A stretch of DNA of 64,000 bases, from positions 248,001 to 312,000 of the forward strand of contig JAVJSI010000012.1 of NCBI GenBank assembly GCA_040219515.1, in the 5' to 3' direction. This stretch comes from Acidimicrobiales bacterium. GTDB taxonomy: Bacteria; Actinomycetota; Acidimicrobiia; Acidimicrobiales; Aldehydirespiratoraceae. Numbering within the stretch: position 1 is the stretch's first letter; every line of letters starts with the position of its first letter. The position numbers and the translations under genes are program-made. The notes beneath the pieces were generated by a model that was not told the DNA's origin, did no database searches, and worked only from the letters and a program-made list of their open reading frames with translations. Shown here piece after piece: positions 17,522-26,461 of this stretch.

Positions 17522-19222
17522 ATGCATGACACCGCCGCCGTACTCACCGCACCCGGACGCCGACCGCGATCCCGCCGCTCGCCCCACTCTCGGCGTGGTC
17601 GCGTCGTACTCGGCCTGCTGGTGGTCGTCGCACTGTTCGCCGCCGCCTGCGGCGACGACGGCGACGAGGCCGACTCGGGTGAGTCGGCCTCGACGGATGA
17701 TGCCGACCGAGACTTCGTGGACGGTGACGGCGACAGTGATGACGGCGACAGCGACAGTGACAGTGACGGCGACAGTGACAGTGACGGCGACACCGAGTCC
17801 GATGCGTCCGACGAGGACGGGTTCTTCGCCGAGGAGCCGTCCCCGACTGCACCCGACGGGGACCGCCTCGAGGGCAACGAGTTCGAGGACTACGGCATAC
17901 GTCCGTTCGTCGAAGCCGACGAGGACGACCGGTCCACGTTCGCGCTCGACGTGGACACCGGTGCGTACACCGTCACTCGTCGGTGGCTGGACGAAGGCGT
18001 GCTGCCCGACCCGGCTTCGGTGCGGGTCGAGGAGTTCGTCAACGCCTTCGACTACGGCTACGACCCACCGAGCGAAGGCCTCTCGCTGCACGTCGACGGC
18101 GCGCCGTCGCCCTTCGACGACGACAACCTCCTGGTGAGGATCGGCGTGCAGGCCGAGGTCGTCGATGACGACGACCGGGCGGATGCAGCGCTCACCTTCG
18201 TGGTCGACACCTCGGGTTCGATGGATCGCGACGACCGCCTGGGCCTGGTCAAGGAGTCGCTCGAGGAGCTCGTCGACGAACTCCGAGACGACGACACCGT
18301 CGCCATCGTCATCTACGGCGACGACTCCACGGTCGTGCTCGAGCCCACCGCGGTGCGCAACGACGACGAGATCTTCGACGCCATCGACGACCTGCGCCCG
18401 GGTGGCTCGACGAACATGGAAGCGGGCCTGCTCACCGGCTACCGACTGGCCGAGGAAGCCTTCGTCGAGGGCGGGATCAATCGGGTGATCCTGGCGTCGG
18501 ACGGCGTGGCCAACGTGGGTCTCACCGATCCCGACGGGCTGACCCGGGAGATCACCGATCGCGCGATCGGCGGCATCCAACTCGTGACCGTCGGGTTCGG
18601 TATGGGCAACTTCAACGACACGCTCATGGAGCAGCTGGCGGATCAGGGCAACGGCTTCTACGCCTATGTCGACGACCGCGACGAGGCCGAGGAGCTCTTC
18701 GAGAACGAGCTGGTCGACACACTCACGCCGATCGCCCGCGACGCCAGGATCCAGGTGATCTTCGACGCCGACGTGGTCGACGAGTACCGACTCATCGGCT
18801 TCGAGAACCGTGGTGTGCTCGACGACGACTTCCGCAACGACGACGTCGACGCCGGCGAACTGAACTCGGGCCACACGGTCACCGCGATCTACGAGGTCGA
18901 CCTGCGCGCCGGTGTGGACCGCAGCGACGACATCGGCGAGATCACGCTGCGCTGGTTCCCGGCCGGGGGCGGCGACGCCGTGGAGATCGACGACGACATC
19001 GAGGTCGACGATCTCGCGGACGACTGGCGAGACACCGACGCCGATCTCCGTCTGGCCACGGTCGTGACGGTGTGGGCGGAGCTGCTGCGCAACAGCCCCT
19101 ACGCCGATGACTTCTCGTTCGACGATGTGGCCGACGAAGCAGCGCGCCTCGACGACGAGCTCGAGACCGAGGAGAGCGACGAACTCGCCCGGCTCACGGA
19201 ACGGTCGGCCGAGCTCAGATGA
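17522..19222 (+). CDS. von Willebrand factor A domain lipoprotein (YfbK-like)
   Basis: This 566-residue protein has a basic N-terminus, one hydrophobic segment and a lipobox-like FAAAC, followed by an Asp/Ser/Gly-rich acidic linker (about 70-105) encoded by near-repeats. Then come an N-terminal YfbK-type segment (STFALDVDTGAYTVTRRWLD...RVEEFVNAFDYGY) and a vWA domain with a MIDAS motif DTSGS (Asp229), TNMEAGL and LASDGVANVG. A C-terminal DUF3520-like region ends in an acidic helix. Such proteins bind divalent metal and probably mediate extracytoplasmic protein contacts. GGAGG lies 2-3 nt from ATG 17522, which is rather close. The 3' end overlaps the convergent HAD gene by 8 bp. Confidence 0.87.
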   Translation: MHDTAAVLTAPGRRPRSRRSPHSRRGRVVLGLLVVVALFAAACGDDGDEADSGESASTDDADRDFVDGDGDSDDGDSDSDSDGDSDSDGDTESDASDEDGFFAEEPSPTAPDGDRLEGNEFEDYGIRPFVEADEDDRSTFALDVDTGAYTVTRRWLDEGVLPDPASVRVEEFVNAFDYGYDPPSEGLSLHVDGAPSPFDDDNLLVRIGVQAEVVDDDDRADAALTFVVDTSGSMDRDDRLGLVKESLEELVDELRDDDTVAIVIYGDDSTVVLEPTAVRNDDEIFDAIDDLRPGGSTNMEAGLLTGYRLAEEAFVEGGINRVILASDGVANVGLTDPDGLTREITDRAIGGIQLVTVGFGMGNFNDTLMEQLADQGNGFYAYVDDRDEAEELFENELVDTLTPIARDARIQVIFDADVVDEYRLIGFENRGVLDDDFRNDDVDAGELNSGHTVTAIYEVDLRAGVDRSDDIGEITLRWFPAGGGDAVEIDDDIEVDDLADDWRDTDADLRLATVVTVWAELLRNSPYADDFSFDDVADEAARLDDELETEESDELARLTERSAELR

Positions 19223-19865
19223 GGGCGTGGGCGTCGGCGACGACGCGGGGCGCGCCGGCTGCCTCCAGGCGGGTGCGCAGCGCAGGCCGGCAATGGCGGC
19301 CGCCGACGAAGCCCACCACGTCCATGCCGGCCGCGAGCGCGGCGGTGATGCCGTGGGGGCTGTCCTCGATCACCAGGCACCGCTCGGGGGCCACACCGAG
19401 GCGCTCGGCCGCGAAGAGGAAGAGGTCGGGGGCGGGCTTGCCCCGGTCGACCATCTGGGTGGAGAAGATGCGATCGGCGGTGAAGTGCTGCGCCAGGTCG
19501 GTCAGATCGAGCGACAGCAGTATGCGGTCGATGTTGCTGCTGGATGCCACGCACCGAGGAAGGGTGAGGTCGCGGAGCAGCTCGGGCATGCCGGCCACCG
19601 GCTGGAGCTGCTCGGGAAACGCCGCCAGTGCCTCACGCTGGATGCGCTGGTTGAGTTCCTCGGGCACGGGTCGGCCGAACTGCTCCTCGAGCAGGGCCAT
19701 CATGTCGGGGTAGCTCAGGCCCACGCATCGTTCCGCGACCTCGTCGACCGTCATCGGGAACCCGGCCTCGGTCAACAGGGTGGCTTCGATCTCGATGACG
19801 ATGGCCTCGCTGTCGACGAGCACGCCGTCGCAGTCGAAGATGACGAGTTCGGGGGAGTTCGACAC
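19215..19865 (-). CDS. HAD-superfamily phosphatase (beta-phosphoglucomutase-like)
   Basis: This 216-residue hydrolase has the HAD motif I FDCDGVLVDSE at the N-terminus, a helical cap, motif II as ASSSN, a lysine in GKPAPDLF, and motif III VIEDSPHGITAALAAGM. The motif and cap class point to phosphoglycolate-phosphatase or beta-phosphoglucomutase-like enzymes acting on small phosphorylated metabolites. The frame is open further upstream, but TACGGT sits 6 nt before GTG 19865, giving a leaderless start immediately before the conserved beta strand. It overlaps the vWA gene tail to tail. Confidence 0.88.
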   Translation of the reverse strand: MSNSPELVIFDCDGVLVDSEAIVIEIEATLLTEAGFPMTVDEVAERCVGLSYPDMMALLEEQFGRPVPEELNQRIQREALAAFPEQLQPVAGMPELLRDLTLPRCVASSSNIDRILLSLDLTDLAQHFTADRIFSTQMVDRGKPAPDLFLFAAERLGVAPERCLVIEDSPHGITAALAAGMDVVGFVGGRHCRPALRTRLEAAGAPRVVADAHALI

Positions 19866-19915
19866 GGCGACACCGTAGGTGCCCGCAGTCCGTCGGTGGC
19901 GGCGCCTCGCCGAGG

Positions 19916-21514
19916 TCAGGCCGTCTGGGCACCCTCGCCGCGGGGAACCACCCACGACGTTGCCGTCTCGACCGGCGAACCTTCGACCCGGACATCGTCG
20001 ACATGACGGAAGTCGGCCCGCCACGCGTCACGGGTGACGGTGTGTTTGACCCACCCCCGCTTGGCGTTGTCGGCCCACTTGATGTGCGGGTTCTCGGCGA
20101 GCACGGCAGGGAGCACCGCGCCGAGCAGGTCGTTCCCGGATGACGAGACGGACGTGCCCACGAATTCGGCTCCCATCGGTGCCGACCCGGGATCGCGGTA
20201 GTCGGTCATCACGTTGCTCACACCGCTCGCGTGGATGTCGCCGGTGAGCACGATGTTGTCGTTGGGGCGCCGGGTGCGCATGGTCTCGAGCACCTGCTCG
20301 CGGGCGTGTGCGTAGCCATCCCACTGATCGAGGTTGTAGAACTCGGGCGCACCGGGGAACAGGTCCATCCTGGAGAAGACGACCTGCTGGGCGAGCACCG
20401 ACCAGTCCGCTCGCGAGCGGGCGATGCCCCGGTCGAGCCAGCGCTGTTGCCGGGCCCCGAGCATCTCGCGCGATTCGTCGGCGACGGGCTCGCATGGGGG
20501 ACCCACCTCGCCGCACTGGTCGGCCCGGTACTGGCGGGTGTCGAGCACGAAGAAGTCGGCGAGGCGACCCCACGGCATGTGCCGGTGGATCCTGAAGTCC
20601 ACGCCCCGGGGTGCCCGGGCGCGGAAGGGCATGTGCTCCCAGTACGCCTTGTAGGCCGCGGTGCGGCGGGCCGCGAACGCCGCCGGATCGGGTGTTGCGC
20701 TGCCGATCTCGGGCACGAGACCGGCGTGGTTGTTCTCCACCTCGTGGTCGTCCCACGTGAAGAGCCAGGGCGCCACCTCGTGCGCAGCCATGAGCGATGC
20801 ATCGCTCTTGTAGAGCGCGTAGCGGTTGCGATACTCGTCGAGGGTGATCGACTCGGGCAGCGGGTCGCTGCGGACACCACCTCCCGGTGACTCGTAGATG
20901 TAGTCACCCACGTGCACGACCAGGTCGGGGGCCGACGCCACCAGGTCGTCGTAGGCGGTGTAGTAGCCGGCGTTGTAGCGCTGACACGAGACCAGGCCGA
21001 ACACCAGCGATTCGGGTCGGGCATTGGATCGAGGGGTCGTTCGGGTGCGGCCGGTCGGTGAGACGTGATCGCCGACGCGGAAGCGATACCAGTAGTCCCG
21101 GTCGGGTCGCAGGCCGCGCACGTCGACGTGCACCGAGTGGCCGTGTTCGGCCTGCGCGCGGGCCCGGCCCCTGCGGACCACCTTGGCCATGGCGGGGTCG
21201 TCGGCAACCTCCCATTCGACGCGGTAGGTCTCGTCGGCCATCCCGCCGCCGTCGAGGGGGTCGGGTGCGAGCCGGGTCCAGATGACCACGCCATTGGCCA
21301 GGGGATCTCCCGACGCGATGCCGAGGGTGAACGGATAGTCGACGATGGGTGGCTGAGTACGAGCGGCCACCGGTTCGACCGACCCGAGCGAGACGACCCC
21401 GGCCGTCGCGCCGACCATCGCACCACCGACGACCGCCCCGCCGACGACGAAGGATCGGCGGGTGATCTCGTGCCGGTCGTTGCTCGTGTCGGACGCGGTG
21501 TGGTTCTTGCTCAT
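19916..21514 (-). CDS. phoD: Alkaline phosphatase D family, Tat-exported
   Basis: This 532-residue protein starts with a twin-arginine signal (EITRRSFVVGGAVVGG, then VVSLGSVEPVAA), so it is exported folded with its metal centre. The mature part has the PhoD N-terminal fibronectin-like domain (FTLGIASGDP, VIWTRLAPDP) and the metallophosphatase core (LVSCQRYNAGYY, VVHVGDYIYE, FTWDDHEVENN, VLTGDIHASG). PhoD enzymes hydrolyse phosphomono- or diesters outside the membrane and are often induced by phosphate limitation; no Pho box is obvious upstream. Start ATG 21514 is preceded by TACGGT with a 9-nt gap. Confidence 0.93.
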   Translation of the reverse strand: MSKNHTASDTSNDRHEITRRSFVVGGAVVGGAMVGATAGVVSLGSVEPVAARTQPPIVDYPFTLGIASGDPLANGVVIWTRLAPDPLDGGGMADETYRVEWEVADDPAMAKVVRRGRARAQAEHGHSVHVDVRGLRPDRDYWYRFRVGDHVSPTGRTRTTPRSNARPESLVFGLVSCQRYNAGYYTAYDDLVASAPDLVVHVGDYIYESPGGGVRSDPLPESITLDEYRNRYALYKSDASLMAAHEVAPWLFTWDDHEVENNHAGLVPEIGSATPDPAAFAARRTAAYKAYWEHMPFRARAPRGVDFRIHRHMPWGRLADFFVLDTRQYRADQCGEVGPPCEPVADESREMLGARQQRWLDRGIARSRADWSVLAQQVVFSRMDLFPGAPEFYNLDQWDGYAHAREQVLETMRTRRPNDNIVLTGDIHASGVSNVMTDYRDPGSAPMGAEFVGTSVSSSGNDLLGAVLPAVLAENPHIKWADNAKRGWVKHTVTRDAWRADFRHVDDVRVEGSPVETATSWVVPRGEGAQTA

Positions 21515-21531
21515 GATGGCGTCACCGTAGG

Positions 21532-22038
21532 TCAGGGGGACGTCGTCGTCCTCCCGAACGGGCTCTCTTCGAAGTCCTCGAGCCGGCGCACGAACGCCTC
21601 GAGGAGTTCGTGGAGAGCCGCCCGCACGACACGACGCCCGAACAGGGCCGTCTCCGGCGATCGCCGATGCTGCACGGGTGGCTGATAGTCGGCTCGCAGG
21701 GTCACCTCGGTGGTGGCCGCGGGACCACGGAGGACCAGGGGTCGGATGTCCAGATGGATGTCCACGCTCACGAGCAGCCGTTTGGTGGCGTTGCCCTCCC
21801 AGGTGAAGTCGAGGCGTGCGTGGTTGTCGTCGCGGACGAACGGGCTGGCCGCGAGTTCGGGCTCGTGTCCCTCGTCGAACCCGGGAACGGTGTCGTCGGC
21901 CGCCTCGACGATCGCGGCGGATCGTTCGGACGCCGCGGTTCCGACCAGTTCGAGGATCTCGTCACTGTGACGGTCGAGCAACCAGCACACGTCGGCGTAG
22001 CTGCGGCGCACGAAGGCGGTGTGCTCGATCCTGCGCAC
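21532..22038 (-). CDS. Conserved hypothetical protein, possible SRPBCC-like fold
   Basis: This 168-residue cytoplasmic protein starts at GTG 22038, whose last base pairs with the monooxygenase stop in a TAGTG arrangement (1-bp overlap), so the two are translationally coupled. It begins VRRIEHTAFVRRSYADVCWLLDRHSDEILELVG and contains a strand-rich middle (HARLDFTWEGN, LLVSVDIHLDIRPL, TTEVTLRADYQPP) before a long C-terminal helix (LHELLEAFVRRLEDFEE). That strand/helix order resembles the START/polyketide-cyclase (SRPBCC) fold, which binds hydrophobic ligands. The link to the flavin monooxygenase suggests it handles the same class of substrate, but this is inference. Confidence 0.65.
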   Translation of the reverse strand: MRRIEHTAFVRRSYADVCWLLDRHSDEILELVGTAASERSAAIVEAADDTVPGFDEGHEPELAASPFVRDDNHARLDFTWEGNATKRLLVSVDIHLDIRPLVLRGPAATTEVTLRADYQPPVQHRRSPETALFGRRVVRAALHELLEAFVRRLEDFEESPFGRTTTSP

Positions 22039-23492
22039 TACACCCGCTCGTAGTCGCTGAGCCGGGCTTCGGCCATCTCGGTGCGGAAGCGGTCGAACGG
22101 AAACGGCCACGCGAACGGGATGCCTCGGTCGTCGAGGTACCAGCTGCGACAGCCCGTTGCCCACACCGTCTTCTTCGCCGCCTCGACCCGTTCTTCCTCG
22201 AACGCCTCGGCTGCCTCGGCGGTCGGGGCGACGACGGCGAGCTGCTCGGCGGCCACCATGTCGACGAGCCCGAGGGTGTAGTCGAGCTGGAGCTCCGCGG
22301 TCTGGATGAGTGAGAAATTGCCGACGGGGCTGTTGGGTCCGTTGAGCATGAACAGGTTGGGGAAGCCGGGCACGGTCACCGACAGGTAGGCGCTGGGGCG
22401 GTCGCTCCACGCATCGTCGAGCAGCACGCCGTCGCGGCCGACCACGGTCATCGGGCGCAGGAACCGATCGACCTGGAACCCGGTCGCCATGACGATGATG
22501 TCCAGATCATGGTGGACACCTTCGGCGTCGACGATGCCGGTCTCGTCGATGCACCGGATCTGGCCGGGAACCACGGTGACCGACGGCTTCTGTACGGCGT
22601 CGTAGAAGTTGTGCGAGATCACCAGTCGCTTGCACGCCGGGGTGTAGTCCGGCCGCAGCAACTCTCGCAGCTCGGGATCGGCGATCTGGGTGTCGAGGTA
22701 CTCGGTACAGCGCTGCGCGATGGCGGAGACCAGGTCGGACTTCCCGTCGAGCACGCTCGTGGCGAAGCCGTCGTTGAACGCCTGCTGCATCGACTCGTGC
22801 ATCTCGCGCAGCAGGTCGGCGTCGGTGCGCCACGCCTGCTTCTCCTCCTCGGTGTAGGCAACCTGGTCGACCGGGCTCACCCACTGCGCGGTGCGCATGA
22901 AGACCTTGAGCTCGGCGGCGACGTCGGCGAGTGCGCCGGTGATCTGCACGCCGGTCGAGCCGGTGCCGACGAGCCCGATGCGTTTGCCGTCGAGCTCCAC
23001 CTCGTGGTCCCAACGGGCGCTGTGGAAGAGAGGCCCGGCGAACGTGTCGAGACCCTCGATGGTCGGGATGCTCGGGTGATGGAGGATGCCGGTGGCGGCG
23101 ATGACGAAGTCGACCACCACGGAATGGCCCGACGCGCCGGTGACGGTCCACCGACGGTCGTCCTCGGACCAGATGCAGCTCACCACCGGATCCTCGAATC
23201 GGATCTGGGGCCGCAGGTCGTACTTGTCGGTGATGCGTTCGAAGTACTCCTGGATCTCCGCGCCGGGCGAGCAGAGATAGCTCCACTCGGGATTGAGGTC
23301 GAACGAATAGCTGTAGATGTGGCTCGGCACGTCGCAGGCGATGCCGGGGTAGGTGTTCTCGCGCCAGGTGCCGCCCACGGTGGCGGCCTTCTCGAAGATC
23401 GTGAAGTCGTAGCCTCGCTCCTGGAGCTTCACTCCGGAGGCGATGCCGGACATCCCGGCACCGATGACGGCGAAGGTTGGCTCATGGTCCAT
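22038..23492 (-). CDS. Baeyer-Villiger-type flavin monooxygenase
   Basis: This 484-residue FAD/NADPH enzyme has the first Rossmann motif GAGMSG near residue 12, the Baeyer-Villiger fingerprint FxGxxxHxxxWD (FAGPLFHSARWD, about 152-163), the second dinucleotide motif GTGSTG, and the C-terminal ATGF sequence (VMATGFQVDRF). It should insert oxygen into ketones or oxidise heteroatoms such as sulphides. The start at ATG 23492 puts the FAD motif at the correct distance from the N-terminus; an extended frame upstream is rejected. CAGAGT lies 6 nt upstream. It is coupled to the following hypothetical gene and divergent from the TIGR03083 gene. Confidence 0.92.
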   Translation of the reverse strand: MDHEPTFAVIGAGMSGIASGVKLQERGYDFTIFEKAATVGGTWRENTYPGIACDVPSHIYSYSFDLNPEWSYLCSPGAEIQEYFERITDKYDLRPQIRFEDPVVSCIWSEDDRRWTVTGASGHSVVVDFVIAATGILHHPSIPTIEGLDTFAGPLFHSARWDHEVELDGKRIGLVGTGSTGVQITGALADVAAELKVFMRTAQWVSPVDQVAYTEEEKQAWRTDADLLREMHESMQQAFNDGFATSVLDGKSDLVSAIAQRCTEYLDTQIADPELRELLRPDYTPACKRLVISHNFYDAVQKPSVTVVPGQIRCIDETGIVDAEGVHHDLDIIVMATGFQVDRFLRPMTVVGRDGVLLDDAWSDRPSAYLSVTVPGFPNLFMLNGPNSPVGNFSLIQTAELQLDYTLGLVDMVAAEQLAVVAPTAEAAEAFEEERVEAAKKTVWATGCRSWYLDDRGIPFAWPFPFDRFRTEMAEARLSDYERV

Positions 23493-23556
23493 CGCGCGAC
23501 TCTGCCAGGCCCGCGGCGCCCTGTCTAGAACGCTGTGCAAGAACTAGGGTCCAGCC

Positions 23557-24243
23557 ATGACCCAGGCGCCCTTGGCCTCGATGTACTTCTCGGTGCGCAA
23601 CCGGGTTCTCGCCACCGTGACGCCGCTGGGCGACGACCAGCTGGTGATGTCGGTGCCGGCGTGTCCCGACTGGACCGTGCACGGGTTGCTCGCCCATCTC
23701 GTCTCGATGCCGATGGCGATCATGGACGGAGAGATCCCCGACGAGGTGCTGGGCGGCGGCGACCCCAACCCGTGGCTCCGCCGTCTGGTCGACGAGCACT
23801 CGCGCCGACCGGTCGACGAACTCGCAGCCTGGTGGGCCCACGACGACGAGCGGCTGGCGCCGGTGTTGCAGGGGGCCGGGCTGCTGCTCGCCGATCTCTT
23901 CACCCACGAGGGCGACATCCTCGGCGCGCTCGGTGTGCCGGCCGACCGCAACACCCCCGAGCTCGACTCGCAGATCGACGCGGCGATGGCCGGACTCCAA
24001 AAGGACATCGCGAGGGCCGGGCTGCCAGCGATCGCGGTGGACAACGGCACCGAGCGCCGCCAGTCGGCTCCGGGCGACCCGGGATGGGTGCTGCGGTGCG
24101 ACTTCTGGACGGCGCATCGGGTGTTCAACAGCCGTCGCACCCGCGACGAGCTCCTGGCCCTGCCGCACGAGGGCGACCCGGCCCGGTACTTCGCGGCGAT
24201 GCATGCCCACCTTCCCCTTCCGGAGCACAGCCTTGGCGAGTGA
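23557..24243 (+). CDS. TIGR03083-type protein, DinB/MDMPI fold
   Basis: This 228-residue protein begins with the helical-bundle pattern of mycothiol-dependent maleylpyruvate isomerase-like proteins: ATVTPLGDDQLVMSVPACPDWTVHGLLAHL, with the metal-binding histidine in the LLAHL helix. ADLFTHEGDILGALG contains a second histidine, and DFWTAHRVFNSRR a third. Members use a thiol cofactor or bind metal; the specific reaction is unknown. TAGGGT ends 6 nt before ATG 23557, suggesting a leaderless start in the divergent intergenic region. The stop codon overlaps a downstream GTG (GTGA) opening a VOC-like reading frame. Confidence 0.8.
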   Translation: MTQAPLASMYFSVRNRVLATVTPLGDDQLVMSVPACPDWTVHGLLAHLVSMPMAIMDGEIPDEVLGGGDPNPWLRRLVDEHSRRPVDELAAWWAHDDERLAPVLQGAGLLLADLFTHEGDILGALGVPADRNTPELDSQIDAAMAGLQKDIARAGLPAIAVDNGTERRQSAPGDPGWVLRCDFWTAHRVFNSRRTRDELLALPHEGDPARYFAAMHAHLPLPEHSLGE

Positions 24244-24500
24244 TCCACCGAGGTTCCGGATGGGTCGTCTCGGTCAACGGCCCGAGCGGCACGCCGCTCG
24301 GGTCCGAGGACCTGATCGACTTCGACCTGTGCTGGGCGTTCGATCTCGCCGATCCGTGGGGCAACCAGTACGAGCTGAACTGCTACGACTACGACCGCAT
24401 CGTGACGGACCTCGTCGATGCCGACGGTCTTCGGCCGGTCCGCTACTGGCCGGCCGACCTGCACGAACGGCACCGTTCCTCGGGCTCGGGAGACGGCTGA
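24240..24500 (+). CDS. C-terminal half of a VOC/glyoxalase-like domain (remnant or small protein)
   Basis: An 86-residue frame starts at GTG 24240, sharing a GTGA overlap with the preceding stop. It reads VIHRGSGWVVSVNGPSG, then the hallmark VOC end AFDLADPWGNQYELNCYDYDR, where the Glu of YEL would be a metal ligand. A full VOC domain is about 120-130 residues and normally has an N-terminal D/HH...VRDL motif, which is missing. Either this is the surviving 3' part of a larger gene fused or truncated by rearrangement, or a short translationally coupled protein that dimerises. No ribosome site is evident. Confidence 0.5.
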   Translation: MIHRGSGWVVSVNGPSGTPLGSEDLIDFDLCWAFDLADPWGNQYELNCYDYDRIVTDLVDADGLRPVRYWPADLHERHRSSGSGDG

Positions 24501-24532
24501 CCGATGGCAATCGAGCTCGACCACGAGGCCGG

Positions 24533-25432
24533 TCAGGTGTCGTCGTCCGCCAGCGGTGCGAGTGATCCGAGGAGATCGAGCGAGCCGTCGGCGAACCAGG
24601 TCGGCCCGCTGATCTCGCCTTCCCCTCGCGTGATCTGAATCCAGCCCTGGGTGAACTCGAGACGGCGGACGACATCGTCGCTCTCCGCAGCGAGATGTAC
24701 GAGCTCGAGCCCGAGCCTGGACATCGCAGGGCCGGTAGTCGTCGACGACGCCAGTCGCGCGGCACGAAGAATGCAGTCCCTGTCCGGCGATCGGCGGAGT
24801 TCGCTCGCGAGTTCGGTGTCGATGGGGGCTACCGCGGACGCCAGTTGTTCGGTGGCATCCTCCCAGTTGCCGGCGCGGCGCACGATCCGGTCGATGATCG
24901 CCATCGCCAAGGTGTGCTGGGCGGCCCAGTCTTCGATGATGTAGACGCCGCCGGGTCGGAGCCAGGGGAACACCATCTCGAGGCTCGCTCGGCTCGGTTC
25001 GTAGAGGTGGGACGCGTCATCGATCACGAGGTCGATGGGAGGACCACCGAACTCGTGGCGCAGTATCTCGACGACGTCCGGGTGGCTCTGGTCGACTCCG
25101 TAGTAGGGCCTGACGGTCTCGGTGAATCCCGAACGGGCCAAGTAGTCGGTGAGCGCCGTCTGCTCGGCTACCGCGAGTTCGATCGCGACGAGTTTCTCGG
25201 GTTGGGTGAGCGCAGCGGTGAGGGCCACGCTGCCACCCCGATAGATACCGAACTCGACGATGCGAGAGGGGGAGAGATCATCGATGACGGCCTTCAGTTG
25301 CTCGATGAGCGTCCTCGACTTGAAGACCGGTGGTGTGTCGAGTTCGCTCGCCGGTGGTGGCGGAACGGCAAAGCTGAAACGGTCCTTGCCCACTTGCACC
25401 ACCCCGGGTTCGCGAAATTCGATGTCAGCCAA
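24533..25432 (-). CDS. Class I SAM-dependent methyltransferase (Methyltransf_24-like), intact copy
   Basis: This 299-residue protein has an N-terminal FREPGVVQVGKDRFSF segment. The nucleotide-binding core follows: VEFGIYRGGSVALTAAL (motif I), LVAIEL (acidic end of strand 2), IDLVIDDASHLYEPSRASL, and LRPGGVYIIEDWAAQHT. The IDDASH...GGxYxIEDW pattern is that of Methyltransf_24 and cephalosporin-hydroxylase-like proteins that modify sugars or small metabolites. The best start is TTG 25432, preceded by GGAAGG 8 nt upstream; no ATG or GTG fits. The gene is followed by a frameshifted paralogue with the same start arrangement. The last 100 bp are nearly identical between the copies, suggesting recent duplication or conversion. 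Confidence 0.83.
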   Translation of the reverse strand: MADIEFREPGVVQVGKDRFSFAVPPPPASELDTPPVFKSRTLIEQLKAVIDDLSPSRIVEFGIYRGGSVALTAALTQPEKLVAIELAVAEQTALTDYLARSGFTETVRPYYGVDQSHPDVVEILRHEFGGPPIDLVIDDASHLYEPSRASLEMVFPWLRPGGVYIIEDWAAQHTLAMAIIDRIVRRAGNWEDATEQLASAVAPIDTELASELRRSPDRDCILRAARLASSTTTGPAMSRLGLELVHLAAESDDVVRRLEFTQGWIQITRGEGEISGPTWFADGSLDLLGSLAPLADDDT

Positions 25433-25520
25433 GATCGGGACCTTCCGTGCGGGGCCTGGAGGGTAGCAGGACGCGCACAGCCGCCTGCTCGGCGTCGACC
25501 ATGCCAACGTGATGGGCCGG

Positions 25521-26416
25521 TCAGGCGTCGTCGTCCGACAGCGAAGCGAGTGAACCGAGGAGATCGAGCGAGCCGTCGGCGAACCAGGTCGGCCCGCTGA
25601 TCTCGCCTTCCCCTCTCGTGATCTGAATCCAGCCTTCCGTGAACTCGAGGCTTCGAACGATGTCGTCGCTCTCCGCGGCGAGATGCACGAGTTCGAGGCC
25701 GAGCCTTGAAAGCCCGGGTGCGACCAACACCTTCGACGCGAGCCGGACGGCGCGATGGACGGTCTCGAGGCTCGGCGCATCACGCATGGCGCTGGCGAGA
25801 TCGGCATCGGCAGGCTCGACAGCGATCGCGAGCTGTTCGGCGACGCGCTCCCAGCCGTCGAGGTGGTTCGCGACCTGGTCGATCATCGCCGTTCCCAGAT
25901 CGTGCTGTGAGGCCCAATCCTCGATGACGTACACGCCACCGAAGCGCAGGCGGGGGAAGACGAGTTCGAAGCTCGCGCGGGTCGGCCAGTAGAGGTGGGA
26001 GGCGTCGTCCAGCACGAGATCGAGAAGGCTGTCGCCGAATTCACGGTCGAGGATGTCGGCCAGGCCCGGATCGCTCTGATCGATCCCGTAGTAGGCCCGG
26101 ACGGATTCCTCGAGACCGGATCGCGACAGATAGTCGGTGAGGTCCGTTTGCTCGCCGGAATTGAGCTCGATCGCCACGAGCTTCTCCGGCCGGGCCAGCG
26201 CGGCGGTGAGCGCAACGCTGCCCCGCGGTAGATCCCGAGCTCGACGATACGAGCGGGCGCGAGATCGGCGACCAGCGCGATCAACTTCTCGACGAGAGTG
26301 CGCGTCTTGAGCACCGGTGGGCTGTCGAACCCTTCCGGGGGCGGTCCGAAATCGAAGCTGAAACGGTCGCCCCCCACTTGCACGACCCCGGGTTCGGGAA
26401 ACTCGATGTCAGCCAA
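25521..26416 (-). pseudogene. Second methyltransferase copy, single-base frameshift
   Basis: A paralogue of the adjacent gene starts at TTG 26416, again 8 nt after GGAAGG, and reads LADIEFPEPGVVQVGG through to VELGIYRGA. The frame is then lost at the C-run 26221-26224 (plus strand). Aligned with the intact copy, one base is missing there, and the correct frame resumes as VAIELNSGEQTDLTDYL and continues to the normal end ESDDIVRSLEF...SLSDDDA. The total length of 896 bp is one short of 299 codons. It is either a real inactivating mutation of the spare copy or a homopolymer sequencing error; the conserved downstream frame and motifs (VLDDASHLY, GGVYVIEDWASQ) mean the damage is recent. Confidence 0.8.
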
Positions 26417-26461
26417 ATCCAGGACCTTCCGTGCGGGGCCCGAGAGTAGCAGGACGCGAAA

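Noticed and set aside
24504-24638. Plus-strand frame beginning MAIELDHEAGQ after the VOC remnant.
   Set aside because: It runs antisense through the methyltransferase 3' end and has no domain; the resemblance to the AIEL motif is chance.
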